Positions 1-6,506 are shown, counted from the first letter of the stretch. The stretch is 6,634 nt of DNA from Halanaerobiales bacterium (GCA_016278415.1 JADQBV010000266.1:1-6634), one strand, 5' to 3'. Translations and numbers: made by a program. Notes: generated from the letters alone by a model not told the origin.

Positions 1-464
1 CTAGACCTTCACTAGTAGAAAATATTATGGTTGATTATTATGGGACTCAAACACCTATTCAACAGATGGCTAAAGTGGTTGCTCCAGAAGCAAGAACCAT
101 TGTTATAGAACCATGGGATAAAACTGTTATTGCAGATGTAGAAAGAGCTATACTAAAGGCTAATCTTGGACTAACACCTAATAATGACGGAAGTGTAATT
201 AGAATTAATATTCCTCAACTAACAGAAGAACGCAGAAAAGAATTAGCTAAGGTAATTCGTGAAAAATCAGAAAAAGGAAGAATTGCTATTAGGAGTATTA
301 GACATGAGGCAAATGATGAGCTAAAAGAGTTAGAAAACGAAAGTGAAATTTCTGAAGATGACTATCATCGTGGCCTTGATAAAATACAAGAAATGACAGA
401 TCAATATATAAAAAAGGTTGATAAGCTAATGTCTGATAAAGAGGAAGAAATAATGGAAGTATAA
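1..464 (+). CDS. frr: Ribosome recycling factor, 3' part (N-terminus outside window)
   Basis: Cytoplasmic ribosome recycling factor; with EF-G it splits the post-termination ribosome so the subunits can be reused. The frame is open from the window edge (first full codon at 3), so the ATG at 27 is an internal methionine, not the start. The visible protein begins RPSLVENIMVDYYGTQTP, which aligns with about residue 33 of the 185-residue E. coli protein, so roughly 32 N-terminal residues (most of the first helix of the three-helix bundle) are missing. The hinge and beta-rich domain II follow (YYGTQTPIQQMA, DVERAI, LGLTPNNDGSVIRI), then the LTEERRKEL helix start and IRSIRHEANDELK. The Arg in SIRHEAND matches E. 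coli Arg132, known to be important for ribosome binding. The C-terminus is of normal length and ends DKEEEIMEV before a TAA. The gene is intact apart from the window cut. It sits upstream of uppS, as in most Firmicutes, where pyrH usually precedes it. Confidence 0.97.
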   Translation, partial: RPSLVENIMVDYYGTQTPIQQMAKVVAPEARTIVIEPWDKTVIADVERAILKANLGLTPNNDGSVIRINIPQLTEERRKELAKVIREKSEKGRIAIRSIRHEANDELKELENESEISEDDYHRGLDKIQEMTDQYIKKVDKLMSDKEEEIMEV

Positions 465-472
465 TTATGTTT

Positions 473-489
473 CCCCCTCATAGAGGGGG
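473..489 (+). other. GC-rich stem-loop between frr and uppS
   Basis: CCCCCTC (473-479) pairs perfectly with GAGGGGG (483-489), leaving a three-base ATA loop. It is a 7-bp, mostly GC stem in an AT-rich 51-base gap. A weak outer pairing of AATTA (463-467) with TAATT (490-494) is possible. On the + strand it is followed by TAATTACTTT rather than a run of T, so it is not a standard intrinsic terminator. On the - strand there is no T run either. It may be a leaky terminator, an mRNA end or processing hairpin, or a 5' stabilising hairpin for a transcript starting near 472. The structure is seen; the role is unknown. Confidence 0.6.
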
Positions 490-515
490 TAATTACTTTA
501 AATAAAGGTGATAAT

Positions 516-1226
516 ATGGATATTCCTTCTCATATAGCTATTATTATGGATGGTAATGGACGTTGGGCTGTGGATAAAGGCCTAAATCGCTCAAAGGGCC
601 ATATAGCTGGCATAGATGCTTTTGAAAGTGTATTGCGTAAGGCTGGCGATTTAGGTGTTTCTTGTTTAACTGTTTACGCTTTTTCTACGGAAAATTGGAA
701 ACGTCCAGGTAAAGAAGTTGATTTTTTAATGCATTTATTTAAGAATACTTTAATAAAACAGGCAAAAGAATTATTTAAGAATAATGTGCGAGTCAAAGTT
801 ATTGGTAGAAGAGATGAACTTTCTCCAGGAATTTTAAAAACAATTAGTCATGTTGAAGAAATGACATCACAAAACAAAGGTCTCCTATTAAACTTGGCAT
901 TTAACTATGGTGGACGTGTTGAGATAATAGATATGCTTAAAGGTATTATAACTAGTAATAAAAGTGAGGATGATATTAATAATTTAACTGAAGAAGATAT
1001 GGCTGAATATTTATATAGTCCAGAATTTCCAGAGGTTGAATTATTAATAAGAACTGGAGGAGAAAAGAGAATTAGTAATTTTTTGTTATGGCAGAGTGCA
1101 TACGCTGAATTGTATTTTAGTAAAAAGTATTGGCCTGATTTTAATGGTCAAGAGTTGGAGAAGGCAATTAAGATTTTTCAAAATAGGGATAGAAGATTTG
1201 GTGGTTTGAAGGAAAAGGGTGATTGA
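516..1226 (+). CDS. uppS: Undecaprenyl diphosphate synthase (cis-prenyltransferase)
   Basis: Condenses eight isopentenyl diphosphates onto farnesyl diphosphate in cis to make C55 undecaprenyl diphosphate, the lipid carrier for peptidoglycan and other wall polymers; cytoplasmic, at the membrane face. The 236-residue product carries the family signatures in order: HIAIIMDGNGRWA (residues 6-18, with the diphosphate/Mg-binding Asp12), GH at 28-29, YAFSTENWKRP (54-64), FNYGGR (129-134), IRTGGEKRISNFLLWQ (178-193, Arg179, Arg185 and Ser187 for diphosphate binding), YAELYF (196-201, Glu198) and the C-terminal NRDRRFGGL. Length is slightly short because the N-terminal tail before HIAIIMDG is only five residues, which varies within the family. 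The ATG is preceded by AAAGGTGAT (504-512), so the start is well supported. cdsA follows two bases after the stop and its ribosome site lies inside this gene, so the two are probably translationally coupled. All substrate-binding motifs are intact. Confidence 0.98.
   Translation: MDIPSHIAIIMDGNGRWAVDKGLNRSKGHIAGIDAFESVLRKAGDLGVSCLTVYAFSTENWKRPGKEVDFLMHLFKNTLIKQAKELFKNNVRVKVIGRRDELSPGILKTISHVEEMTSQNKGLLLNLAFNYGGRVEIIDMLKGIITSNKSEDDINNLTEEDMAEYLYSPEFPEVELLIRTGGEKRISNFLLWQSAYAELYFSKKYWPDFNGQELEKAIKIFQNRDRRFGGLKEKGD
1217..1223 (+). promoter_or_regulatory. Ribosome binding site that sets the cdsA start
   Basis: GGGTGAT inside the last codons of uppS ends five bases before the ATG at 1229, a normal spacing. 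The longer frame starts at TTG 1223, which overlaps this site itself and so cannot be served by it. Confidence 0.75.
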
Positions 1227-1228
1227 TA

Positions 1229-2032
1229 ATGTTATGGGAGCGTATAATTAGTGCATTACTTGGTATTATTTTGCTGATATTCTTTATTTATCTAGGGTCA
1301 CTTCCATTTACTATTTTAATTATGTTAATAGCTGTAATAGCTATTTATGAATATGATCGTATGTTACCCGTGAATTATACTAACAACAAAACATTATTAT
1401 CTTTTTTTAGTATAATCATATTACTTTATACATATTTAAGTAATAGGGGGATAATTAATTTATCACAAGGACTTTTCTTTACTGTTATACTATTTTCACT
1501 GTTTATTTATCATATATTTAAAACTGACACTAATGAATTCCTTGAAAAATTAGGATATAACTTAATTGGAATACTATATATAGCCGGTGGTTTATCTTTT
1601 TTTATTTTATTAAGAGAGTTTAATATACCACCGTTTTATAACGCGACAGCCATCTGGTTAGCACTACTGGCTACTTGGGCTGAAGATACCGGTGCATATT
1701 TTATTGGAGTTAAATTTGGTGAAACAAAATTTACAGATATAAGCCCAAAAAAATCAGTTGAGGGAGTAATTGGCGGTATTTTATTTACTATCTTAATAAT
1801 AAGCATATATACTTATTATCTAGGCATTTTTTCAGTGTATTGGCTAGTATATGCAATTTTACTTGCACTAATAGCCATGATTGGCGACTTATTTGAATCT
1901 AGTATGAAAAGATATTCTGGTGTTAAAGATTCTGGTAGTATAATTCCAGGTCATGGTGGTATTCTAGATCGCTTTGATAGTCTTTTGTTTTCAATACCAT
2001 TTACTTACTTCTTTCTTCTATATGTAATCTAA
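1229..2032 (+). CDS. cdsA: Phosphatidate cytidylyltransferase (CDP-diacylglycerol synthase)
   Basis: Integral membrane enzyme converting phosphatidic acid and CTP to CDP-diacylglycerol, the precursor of bacterial phospholipids. The 267-residue product is very hydrophobic, with about eight or nine membrane segments (roughly 6-22, 26-42, 57-72, 82-98, 113-130, 138-152, 182-220 as a pair, 253-267). Family landmarks are WAEDTGAYFIG (about 150-160), SPKKSVEGVIGG (about 172-183) and the full C-terminal CDS signature at 224-250: S-S-M-K-R, K-D, P-G-H-G-G and D-R-F-D, containing the metal-binding acidic residues. SPKKS for the commoner SPKKT and WAEDT for WxxDT are mild variants. The start is placed at ATG 1229 rather than TTG 1223 because of ribosome site spacing. 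It lies two bases after the uppS stop, the usual uppS-cdsA pairing, so prenyl carrier and phospholipid precursor enzymes are made together. Length is normal (family about 260-285). Confidence 0.97.
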   Translation: MLWERIISALLGIILLIFFIYLGSLPFTILIMLIAVIAIYEYDRMLPVNYTNNKTLLSFFSIIILLYTYLSNRGIINLSQGLFFTVILFSLFIYHIFKTDTNEFLEKLGYNLIGILYIAGGLSFFILLREFNIPPFYNATAIWLALLATWAEDTGAYFIGVKFGETKFTDISPKKSVEGVIGGILFTILIISIYTYYLGIFSVYWLVYAILLALIAMIGDLFESSMKRYSGVKDSGSIIPGHGGILDRFDSLLFSIPFTYFFLLYVI

Positions 2033-2047
2033 TTTAGAGGTGTACTA

Positions 2048-2101
2048 TAAATTGATTGTGTATCCCCTGCATGTTTTAATAGATTTTTTATAATCGATTT
2101 A
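2048..2101 (+). other. Imperfect AT-rich inverted repeat in the leader of the AI-2E gene
   Basis: Bases 2048-2060 can pair with 2089-2101 as a 13-bp stem with three G-U wobbles, around a 28-base loop. The loop contains CCCCT (2064-2068), complementary to AGGGG (2109-2113) of the ribosome site of the next gene. The stem would exist only in read-through mRNA from cdsA, not in a transcript from the promoter above, which would start near 2087. Stability is modest because the stem is mostly A-U and G-U, so it may be chance. Confidence 0.3.
2052..2080 (+). promoter_or_regulatory. Candidate sigma-A extended -10 promoter for the AI-2E gene and downstream genes
   Basis: TTGATT (2052-2057, 4 of 6 to TTGACA) is separated by exactly 17 bases from TTTAAT (2075-2080, 5 of 6 to TATAAT), with an extended -10 TG at 2072-2073. 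Transcription would start near 2087, giving a leader of about 35 bases that includes the ribosome site AAAAGGGG (2106-2113). This is the largest gap in the window. The elements are seen; activity is inferred, and AT-rich DNA yields chance matches. Confidence 0.5.
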
Positions 2102-2121
2102 AAGCAAAAGGGGTATTTATT

Positions 2122-3189
2122 ATGGATATGTGGGTAAAGAAGATATTGTTTTCTTGTTTAATGTTGTTTATTATTGTTATCTTGTTAAATTTTTCTATTA
2201 CTTATTTAACACCGTTTATTATTGCAGTTATATTTGCAAGTCTTATTAATCCAGTAGTTAATATGGTTGAAAACTTCCATAATATAGATAGGTCATTGGC
2301 GGCTTTTGTTGTATTATCCTTTTTTATTTCTGTAGTTTTATTGTTTTTATTTCTTGGTATGTCACAAGTATATTTAGAACTTAATAAACTTTTGCATAAT
2401 TTACCTGATTATAAAACATTAGGTGAACAAGTTAATTGGATATTACAAGACAATAATAGACTTGAAGAACTGGTCAATAATTTGAATATATCCCCTATTA
2501 TAAAAAAGACATTAAATGATAATCTACAGGGTTTATATAATGCCTTAAAAGAGAGTATAATATATATAGTTAATTATCTCGTGCAGGTACTTAAAAAGTT
2601 ACCTCTTTTATTAACTATATTATTTTTAAGCTGTATTGCCACGTATTTTATTAGTAGAGATATAGATAATATAAACAACTTTATAATGGGTATATTTCCA
2701 GACAGTTATAGACCAAAAATCTATAGAATTGAAAAGGAATTGATTAGCTCAGCAATAGGTTTTATAAGAGCAGAGTTAATATTGGTTTTGATTACTGGTA
2801 TAATAGCTTTTGTGGGTCTTTTATTTATGGGAAATGAATATGCCCTTATTCTTGGTATAACAGCAGCATTTCTAGATTTTATTCCTATTATTGGTCCTGG
2901 TTTATTATTTATTCCCTGGGTTATTTTTAATATAATTTCAGGTAATCTACTGTTTGCTATTAAGCTATTAATTATTTATACTATTGCTGCTGCTCTTCGA
3001 CAGGGAATAGAAGGAAAGATAATTGGGTTTCATTTAGGATTACATCCACTCGCTACTATGATGTCATTTTATGTAGGTTATAGACTTATGGGTACAGTCG
3101 GCTTTATCATTGGGCCAGCAACTTTGGTTTTAGGTAAAGCAATATATAATTCAGGAATTTTATCAGATTTAATTGGTCCTAAGGGGTGA
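2122..3189 (+). CDS. AI-2E family membrane protein, YtvI-like
   Basis: A 355-residue polytopic membrane protein of the AI-2E transporter (DUF20/UPF0118) family. Hydrophobic segments lie at about 7-24, 26-45, 58-81, 158-178, 214-236, 238-270, 275-293 and 308-340. A soluble, mainly helical section at about 83-150 separates the N- and C-terminal blocks, as is typical. Family marks are the N-terminal TPFIIAVIFASLINPVV, TYFISRD (174-180), LDFIPIIGPG (251-260), LRQGIEGKIIG (292-302), LGLHPLATM (305-313) and the final GFIIGPATLVL. The LRQ-IE-K and GLHPLATM pattern resembles the YtvI subgroup, named for a Bacillus sporulation membrane protein; the substrate of that subgroup is not known. Other AI-2E members export autoinducer-2 or act as Na+/H+ antiporters, so a transport role is plausible but unproven. 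The start is ATG 2122, eight bases after AAAAGGGG; ATG 2128 is an alternative. It lies between cdsA and dxr, which are commonly adjacent, and probably has its own promoter, while dxr follows five bases after its stop. Confidence 0.9.
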   Translation: MDMWVKKILFSCLMLFIIVILLNFSITYLTPFIIAVIFASLINPVVNMVENFHNIDRSLAAFVVLSFFISVVLLFLFLGMSQVYLELNKLLHNLPDYKTLGEQVNWILQDNNRLEELVNNLNISPIIKKTLNDNLQGLYNALKESIIYIVNYLVQVLKKLPLLLTILFLSCIATYFISRDIDNINNFIMGIFPDSYRPKIYRIEKELISSAIGFIRAELILVLITGIIAFVGLLFMGNEYALILGITAAFLDFIPIIGPGLLFIPWVIFNIISGNLLFAIKLLIIYTIAAALRQGIEGKIIGFHLGLHPLATMMSFYVGYRLMGTVGFIIGPATLVLGKAIYNSGILSDLIGPKG

Positions 3190-3190
3190 T
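3181..3190 (+). promoter_or_regulatory. Ribosome binding site that sets the dxr start
   Basis: AAGGGGTGAT matches AGGAGGTGAT at 8 of 10 positions, overlaps the stop codon of the preceding gene and ends four bases before ATG 3195. The in-frame GTG at 3186 lies inside the site and is therefore an unlikely start. Confidence 0.8.
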
Positions 3191-3194
3191 AAAG

Positions 3195-4358
3195 ATGAAA
3201 AAAATAGTTATACTTGGTTCAACAGGTTCAATAGGAACACAAACACTTGATGTTATAGATCATCTTAAAGATGATTGGTCTGTTGTGGGTTTATCTGCAA
3301 ATACAAATATAGATTTATTGGAGAAGCAGGCTATAGAATATAAGCCTGATTTTGTAGTAATAATGAATGATGAATTAAAAAAAGAGTTAGATTATAGACT
3401 TAAGGATTTAGATGTAGAGGTTTTATCTGGAATTAAAGGTTTAGAATATTTAGCTGGAGAACTTGAGATAGATCTAGTAGTAAACTCTTTAGTTGGTGCT
3501 GTTGGATTGAAGCCTACTATGGCTGCTCTACGTGCTGGTAATAAACTTGGTTTAGCAAATAAAGAGAGTTTAGTTATAGGTGGGGAGATAATTGAAGAAT
3601 ATTTGAATAGTAAAGAGCACCAAATCCTCCCTATTGATAGTGAACATAATGCTATTTTTCAAATTCTTGAGGGTCACTGTTCTGAGGGAATTGACAATCT
3701 TATACTTACAGCATCAGGTGGTCCTTTCAGAAATTTTTCTATGGAGGAATTAAAAAATGTAACTGTTAAACAGGCCCTAAATCACCCTAACTGGGATATG
3801 GGTGGAAAGATTACTATAGACTCTGCAACTATGATGAATAAGGGTTTAGAAGTCATAGAGGCACACTGGCTTTTTAAACAGCCATATGATAAAATTAATG
3901 TTGTGATTCATCCAGAGAGTATTATACATTCGATGGTTGAATTTGTTGATAGTTCTATTATTGCTGAGTTAGGTGTTGCAGATATGAGAATACCTATCCA
4001 GTATGTACTTACATACCCTGAGAGAATTTCAGGTAAAAGTAAAAAATTAAATCTCTTTGAACATAGTCAATTAAATTTTCAAGCACCAGATTTTGAAAAG
4101 TTTCCAGCTTTAAAACTCGCCTATCAGGCTGGTCGCGAAGGTGGGACTATGCCTGCTATTTTAAATGCGGCAAATGAAATAGCTGTTTCGGGTTTTGTAA
4201 ATAAAAAATTGTCTTTTCTTGATATTCCCTATCTTATAGGGAAAGTTATGGATAAACATCAAACCATTAAAACACCTACATTAGATGAGATATATCAAGT
4301 AGATGAATGGGCTAGACAATATGCCAAGGAGGTTATGTCTCTTGTTAACAGTAATTAG
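3195..4358 (+). CDS. dxr: 1-deoxy-D-xylulose 5-phosphate reductoisomerase
   Basis: NADPH-dependent cytosolic enzyme that rearranges and reduces DXP to 2-C-methyl-D-erythritol 4-phosphate, the committed step of the MEP isoprenoid pathway and the target of fosmidomycin. The 387-residue product has the NADPH-binding GSTGSIG (8-14), LANKES (120-125, Lys123), the metal-binding PIDSEHNAIFQ (Asp148, Ser149, Glu150), SGGPFR (174-179), the flexible active-site loop HPNWDMGGKI (197-206, with His197 and Trp200) and DSATMMNKGLE (209-219: Ser210, Asn215, Lys216 and the metal ligand Glu219). These line up with E. coli Asp150, Glu152, His209, Trp212 and Glu231. The C-terminal helical domain is complete and the length is usual (about 380-400). 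ATG 3195 is chosen over GTG 3186. The gene starts five bases after the AI-2E stop, and its last 17 bases overlap the proposed rseP start, so translation of the three is probably linked. It feeds the same pathway as ispG downstream and uppS upstream. Confidence 0.98.
   Translation: MKKIVILGSTGSIGTQTLDVIDHLKDDWSVVGLSANTNIDLLEKQAIEYKPDFVVIMNDELKKELDYRLKDLDVEVLSGIKGLEYLAGELEIDLVVNSLVGAVGLKPTMAALRAGNKLGLANKESLVIGGEIIEEYLNSKEHQILPIDSEHNAIFQILEGHCSEGIDNLILTASGGPFRNFSMEELKNVTVKQALNHPNWDMGGKITIDSATMMNKGLEVIEAHWLFKQPYDKINVVIHPESIIHSMVEFVDSSIIAELGVADMRIPIQYVLTYPERISGKSKKLNLFEHSQLNFQAPDFEKFPALKLAYQAGREGGTMPAILNAANEIAVSGFVNKKLSFLDIPYLIGKVMDKHQTIKTPTLDEIYQVDEWARQYAKEVMSLVNSN
4326..4333 (+). promoter_or_regulatory. 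Ribosome binding site that sets the rseP start
   Basis: AAGGAGGT, a perfect core Shine-Dalgarno, lies within the coding end of dxr (encoding Ala-Lys-Glu-Val). The only suitable in-frame initiator is TTG 4342, eight bases downstream. The nearby ATG 4335 is in the dxr frame, and ATGs 4303 and 4321 of the rseP frame lie upstream of the site. Confidence 0.85.
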
Positions 4359-5409
4359 TTTTATAGTAGTATTAGGTATTTTAGTGTTTATACATGAATT
4401 TGGTCATTATATTTCTGCAAAATTGGCAGGTATTAGGGTTGAGGAGTTTGCCTTAGGATTCGGTCCGAAAATAGTCTCAAAGAAAAAAGGTGAAACGGTG
4501 TATTCAATCCGTTCAATTCCATTAGGTGGTTTTTGTAAAATGACTGGTGAAGTTCCACCTGATGAAAATATGAGTGATGAAGAAAAGGCTATTTATTATG
4601 AAGCAAAAGAAAAAGAGCAGACATTTGATCAAAAGTCTGCATGGAAGCGTTTTGCTGTTATATTTAATGGTCCTTTAATGAATTTTCTATTAACAGCTTT
4701 TATATTTGTATTTATTTTTGCAGCATATGGTTTACCAGTTGATAGCACTAATTCTAATGTTATTGGAAATGTGGCAGTTGGGATGCCCGCTGCTGAGGCT
4801 GGTTTTAAAATCGGTGATAAAATACTTGAGATAGATGGTCATCCTGTCGACGAATGGGCTGATTTGTCTAGTCTTATTAATTCATCAGCTAATCAATCTC
4901 TTGAAGTTAAATTTGAGAGAAATAATCAGATAAAGCAAACTACAGTTAAACCACGTTTTGATGAAAGTGTTGGCTATGCTATAATAGGAATATCTCCACA
5001 ATTAATCCGTGAAGATGTAGGTGTTTTTAGAGCAATTAAACTGGGTTTCACTAGGGCAGGCAGGTTTATTTGGGCAACCATTGATGCCTTTGCTAAGATG
5101 ATTACAGGAAAAACCTCTGCGGATATTGGTGGTCCTATTATGATTGCTAGTATGGTTGGTCAGGCTGCGGATATTGGATTTACATCTGTTTTATCTTTAA
5201 TGGCAATGATTAGTGTGAATCTAGGAATATTAAACTTAATGCCGTTTCCTGCTTTAGACGGAGGCAGACTCATTTTCATATTAGTAGAGATGGTAAGAGG
5301 AAAGCCAGTTAATCCTGAAAAGGAAAACATGGTTCATCTGATTGGTTTTGCTATTTTGATTGTTTTTATGGTCTATATTATAATAAGGGATATTGGTAAT
5401 TTCTTATAA
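4342..5409 (+). CDS. rseP: RseP/RasP-family site-2 zinc metalloprotease
   Basis: Intramembrane zinc protease (peptidase M50B) that cleaves membrane-spanning substrates such as trimmed anti-sigma factors and remnant signal peptides. With the TTG 4342 start the product has 355 residues beginning MLTVISFIVVLGILVFIHEF, the normal start of this family. The first membrane segment (about 3-24) holds the zinc site HEFGH (18-22, catalytic Glu19). FALGFGP and YSIRSIPLGGFCKM follow, then an acidic stretch (about 71-100), a second segment (about 105-128), one PDZ domain (about 140-210, core VIGNVAVGMPAAEAGFKIGD), the GGPIMI motif (about 263-268), a third segment ending in NLMPFPALDGG (298-308, zinc ligand Asp306) and a final segment (about 332-351). 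The longer frame from ATG 4303 adds 13 residues (MNGLDNMPRRLCL) that are only dxr read in another frame. It overlaps dxr by 17 bases, suggesting coupled translation. The natural substrate here cannot be told; no anti-sigma factor gene is in the window. Confidence 0.96.
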   Translation: MLTVISFIVVLGILVFIHEFGHYISAKLAGIRVEEFALGFGPKIVSKKKGETVYSIRSIPLGGFCKMTGEVPPDENMSDEEKAIYYEAKEKEQTFDQKSAWKRFAVIFNGPLMNFLLTAFIFVFIFAAYGLPVDSTNSNVIGNVAVGMPAAEAGFKIGDKILEIDGHPVDEWADLSSLINSSANQSLEVKFERNNQIKQTTVKPRFDESVGYAIIGISPQLIREDVGVFRAIKLGFTRAGRFIWATIDAFAKMITGKTSADIGGPIMIASMVGQAADIGFTSVLSLMAMISVNLGILNLMPFPALDGGRLIFILVEMVRGKPVNPEKENMVHLIGFAILIVFMVYIIIRDIGNFL

Positions 5410-5438
5410 AGTTTGTTCAGCAAATATGGAGGAATAAT

Positions 5439-6485
5439 ATGAGGAGAAAGACCAGAAAGATTTATTATGGTGACATAGCAGTTGGGGGAGATGCCCCTAT
5501 TTCAGTACAGTCTATGACCAATACTAAAACAGTTGATCATAAAGAAACTATAAAACAAATACAGGAATTGAGTGAAGTTGGTTGTGAGATAATCAGAGTT
5601 GCAGTTCCTGATATGATTTCTGCCAGGAAACTTTCAGAGATTAAAAGAAGTATCTCCATTCCTTTAATAGCTGATATACATTTTGATTATCGTCTTGCCC
5701 TTGAAGCCATCAGACAAGGTGTTGATGGCTTGCGATTGAATCCAGGTAACATTGGACAAGCAGAAAGGGTAAAAGAAATTGTAATAAAGGCAAAAGAAGC
5801 TAATATACCGATTCGAATTGGAGTTAATTCAGGCTCTATTGAAAAAGAAATATTATTTAAATATGGGAGACCAACAGCAGAAGGCATGGTTGAAAGTGCT
5901 CTCAAACATATAGATATATTAGAAAAAAATAACTTTGAAGAAATAGTTGTTTCTCTTAAGTCTACTGATATAATGATGACTATTAAGGCTTACCAACTTA
6001 TGGCTGAAAGGGTAGATTACCCCTTCCATATCGGAATTACTGAAGCAGGTACAATCTGGTCAGGTACTATTAAATCATCTGTGGGGATAGGATCACTCTT
6101 AGCACAGAGTCTTGGTGATACAATTAGAATATCATTGACTGGTAACCCTGTTGAAGAAGTAAAAGTGGGTTGGCAAATTCTTAAAGCACTACGTTTAAGA
6201 AAAAAAGGGGCTGAGATAATTTCCTGTCCAACTTGTGGACGTACAGAAATAAATCTTATTAATCTAGCTGAAAAGGTAGAAAACAAATTTGCAAATCTTA
6301 AGAAGGATATTACAATTGCTGTTATGGGATGTGCAGTAAATGGACCTGGTGAGGCCAGGGAAGCTGATATTGGTATCGCTGGAGGTAAAGGAGAAGCGCT
6401 AATTTTTAAAAAAGGTAAATTAGTTAAAAAAGTTGCTGAGGATCAACTTCTGGAGGAACTTGAAAATGAGATTGATAAGATATAA
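5439..6485 (+). CDS. ispG: (E)-4-hydroxy-3-methylbut-2-enyl-diphosphate synthase (4Fe-4S enzyme)
   Basis: Catalyses the reductive ring opening of methylerythritol cyclodiphosphate to HMBPP, the penultimate step of the MEP pathway, using an oxygen-sensitive [4Fe-4S] cluster and flavodoxin or ferredoxin. The 348-residue protein is the compact bacterial form: a TIM barrel (about 1-250, with GGDAPISVQSMTNTKT, IADIHFDYRLALEA, GLRLNPGNIG, IRIGVNSGS, VVSLKSTD and HIGITEAGT) followed by the cluster domain. Cluster ligands are Cys263 and Cys266 (SCPTCGRTEI), Cys298 (VMGCAVNGPGE) and Glu305, all present. ADIGIAGGKG (309-318) follows as usual. The ATG has a strong GGAGGA site at 5428-5433, five bases upstream. 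It sits 29 bases after rseP and 21 before proS, without a terminator. ispG beside dxr and rseP is common in clostridia but not in Bacillus. With dxr and uppS it puts early, late and final steps of undecaprenyl supply in one operon. Confidence 0.98.
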   Translation: MRRKTRKIYYGDIAVGGDAPISVQSMTNTKTVDHKETIKQIQELSEVGCEIIRVAVPDMISARKLSEIKRSISIPLIADIHFDYRLALEAIRQGVDGLRLNPGNIGQAERVKEIVIKAKEANIPIRIGVNSGSIEKEILFKYGRPTAEGMVESALKHIDILEKNNFEEIVVSLKSTDIMMTIKAYQLMAERVDYPFHIGITEAGTIWSGTIKSSVGIGSLLAQSLGDTIRISLTGNPVEEVKVGWQILKALRLRKKGAEIISCPTCGRTEINLINLAEKVENKFANLKKDITIAVMGCAVNGPGEAREADIGIAGGKGEALIFKKGKLVKKVAEDQLLEELENEIDKI

Positions 6486-6506
6486 GACTTTAAAGGAGTG
6501 GTATAG

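Noticed and set aside
27..29. ATG at 27 as the start of frr
   Set aside because: The frame stays open to the window edge and the upstream codons encode conserved RRF residues (RPSLVENI), so the gene is cut by the window.
473..489. Hairpin after frr as an intrinsic terminator
   Set aside because: The stem is good but the following bases TAATTACTTT are not a T run, and uppS follows closely on the same strand.
1048..1101. RTGGE in place of RTSGE in UppS as a lost active-site residue
   Set aside because: RTGGE is also the E. coli form, so this is a normal family variant.
2089..2094. Perfect TATAAT as the -10 box of the AI-2E gene
   Set aside because: No -35-like hexamer at 16-18 bases upstream (CCTGCA region) and no TG extension; the TTGATT-17-TTTAAT pair just upstream is better.
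5687..5905. 72-codon open frame on the - strand
   Set aside because: Lies wholly inside ispG, which is unmistakable on the + strand; the translation has no recognisable features and I see no case for its own gene.
6017..6286. 89-codon open frame on the - strand
   Set aside because: Also an antisense shadow within ispG, covering conserved barrel and Cys-rich coding; no recognisable protein features.
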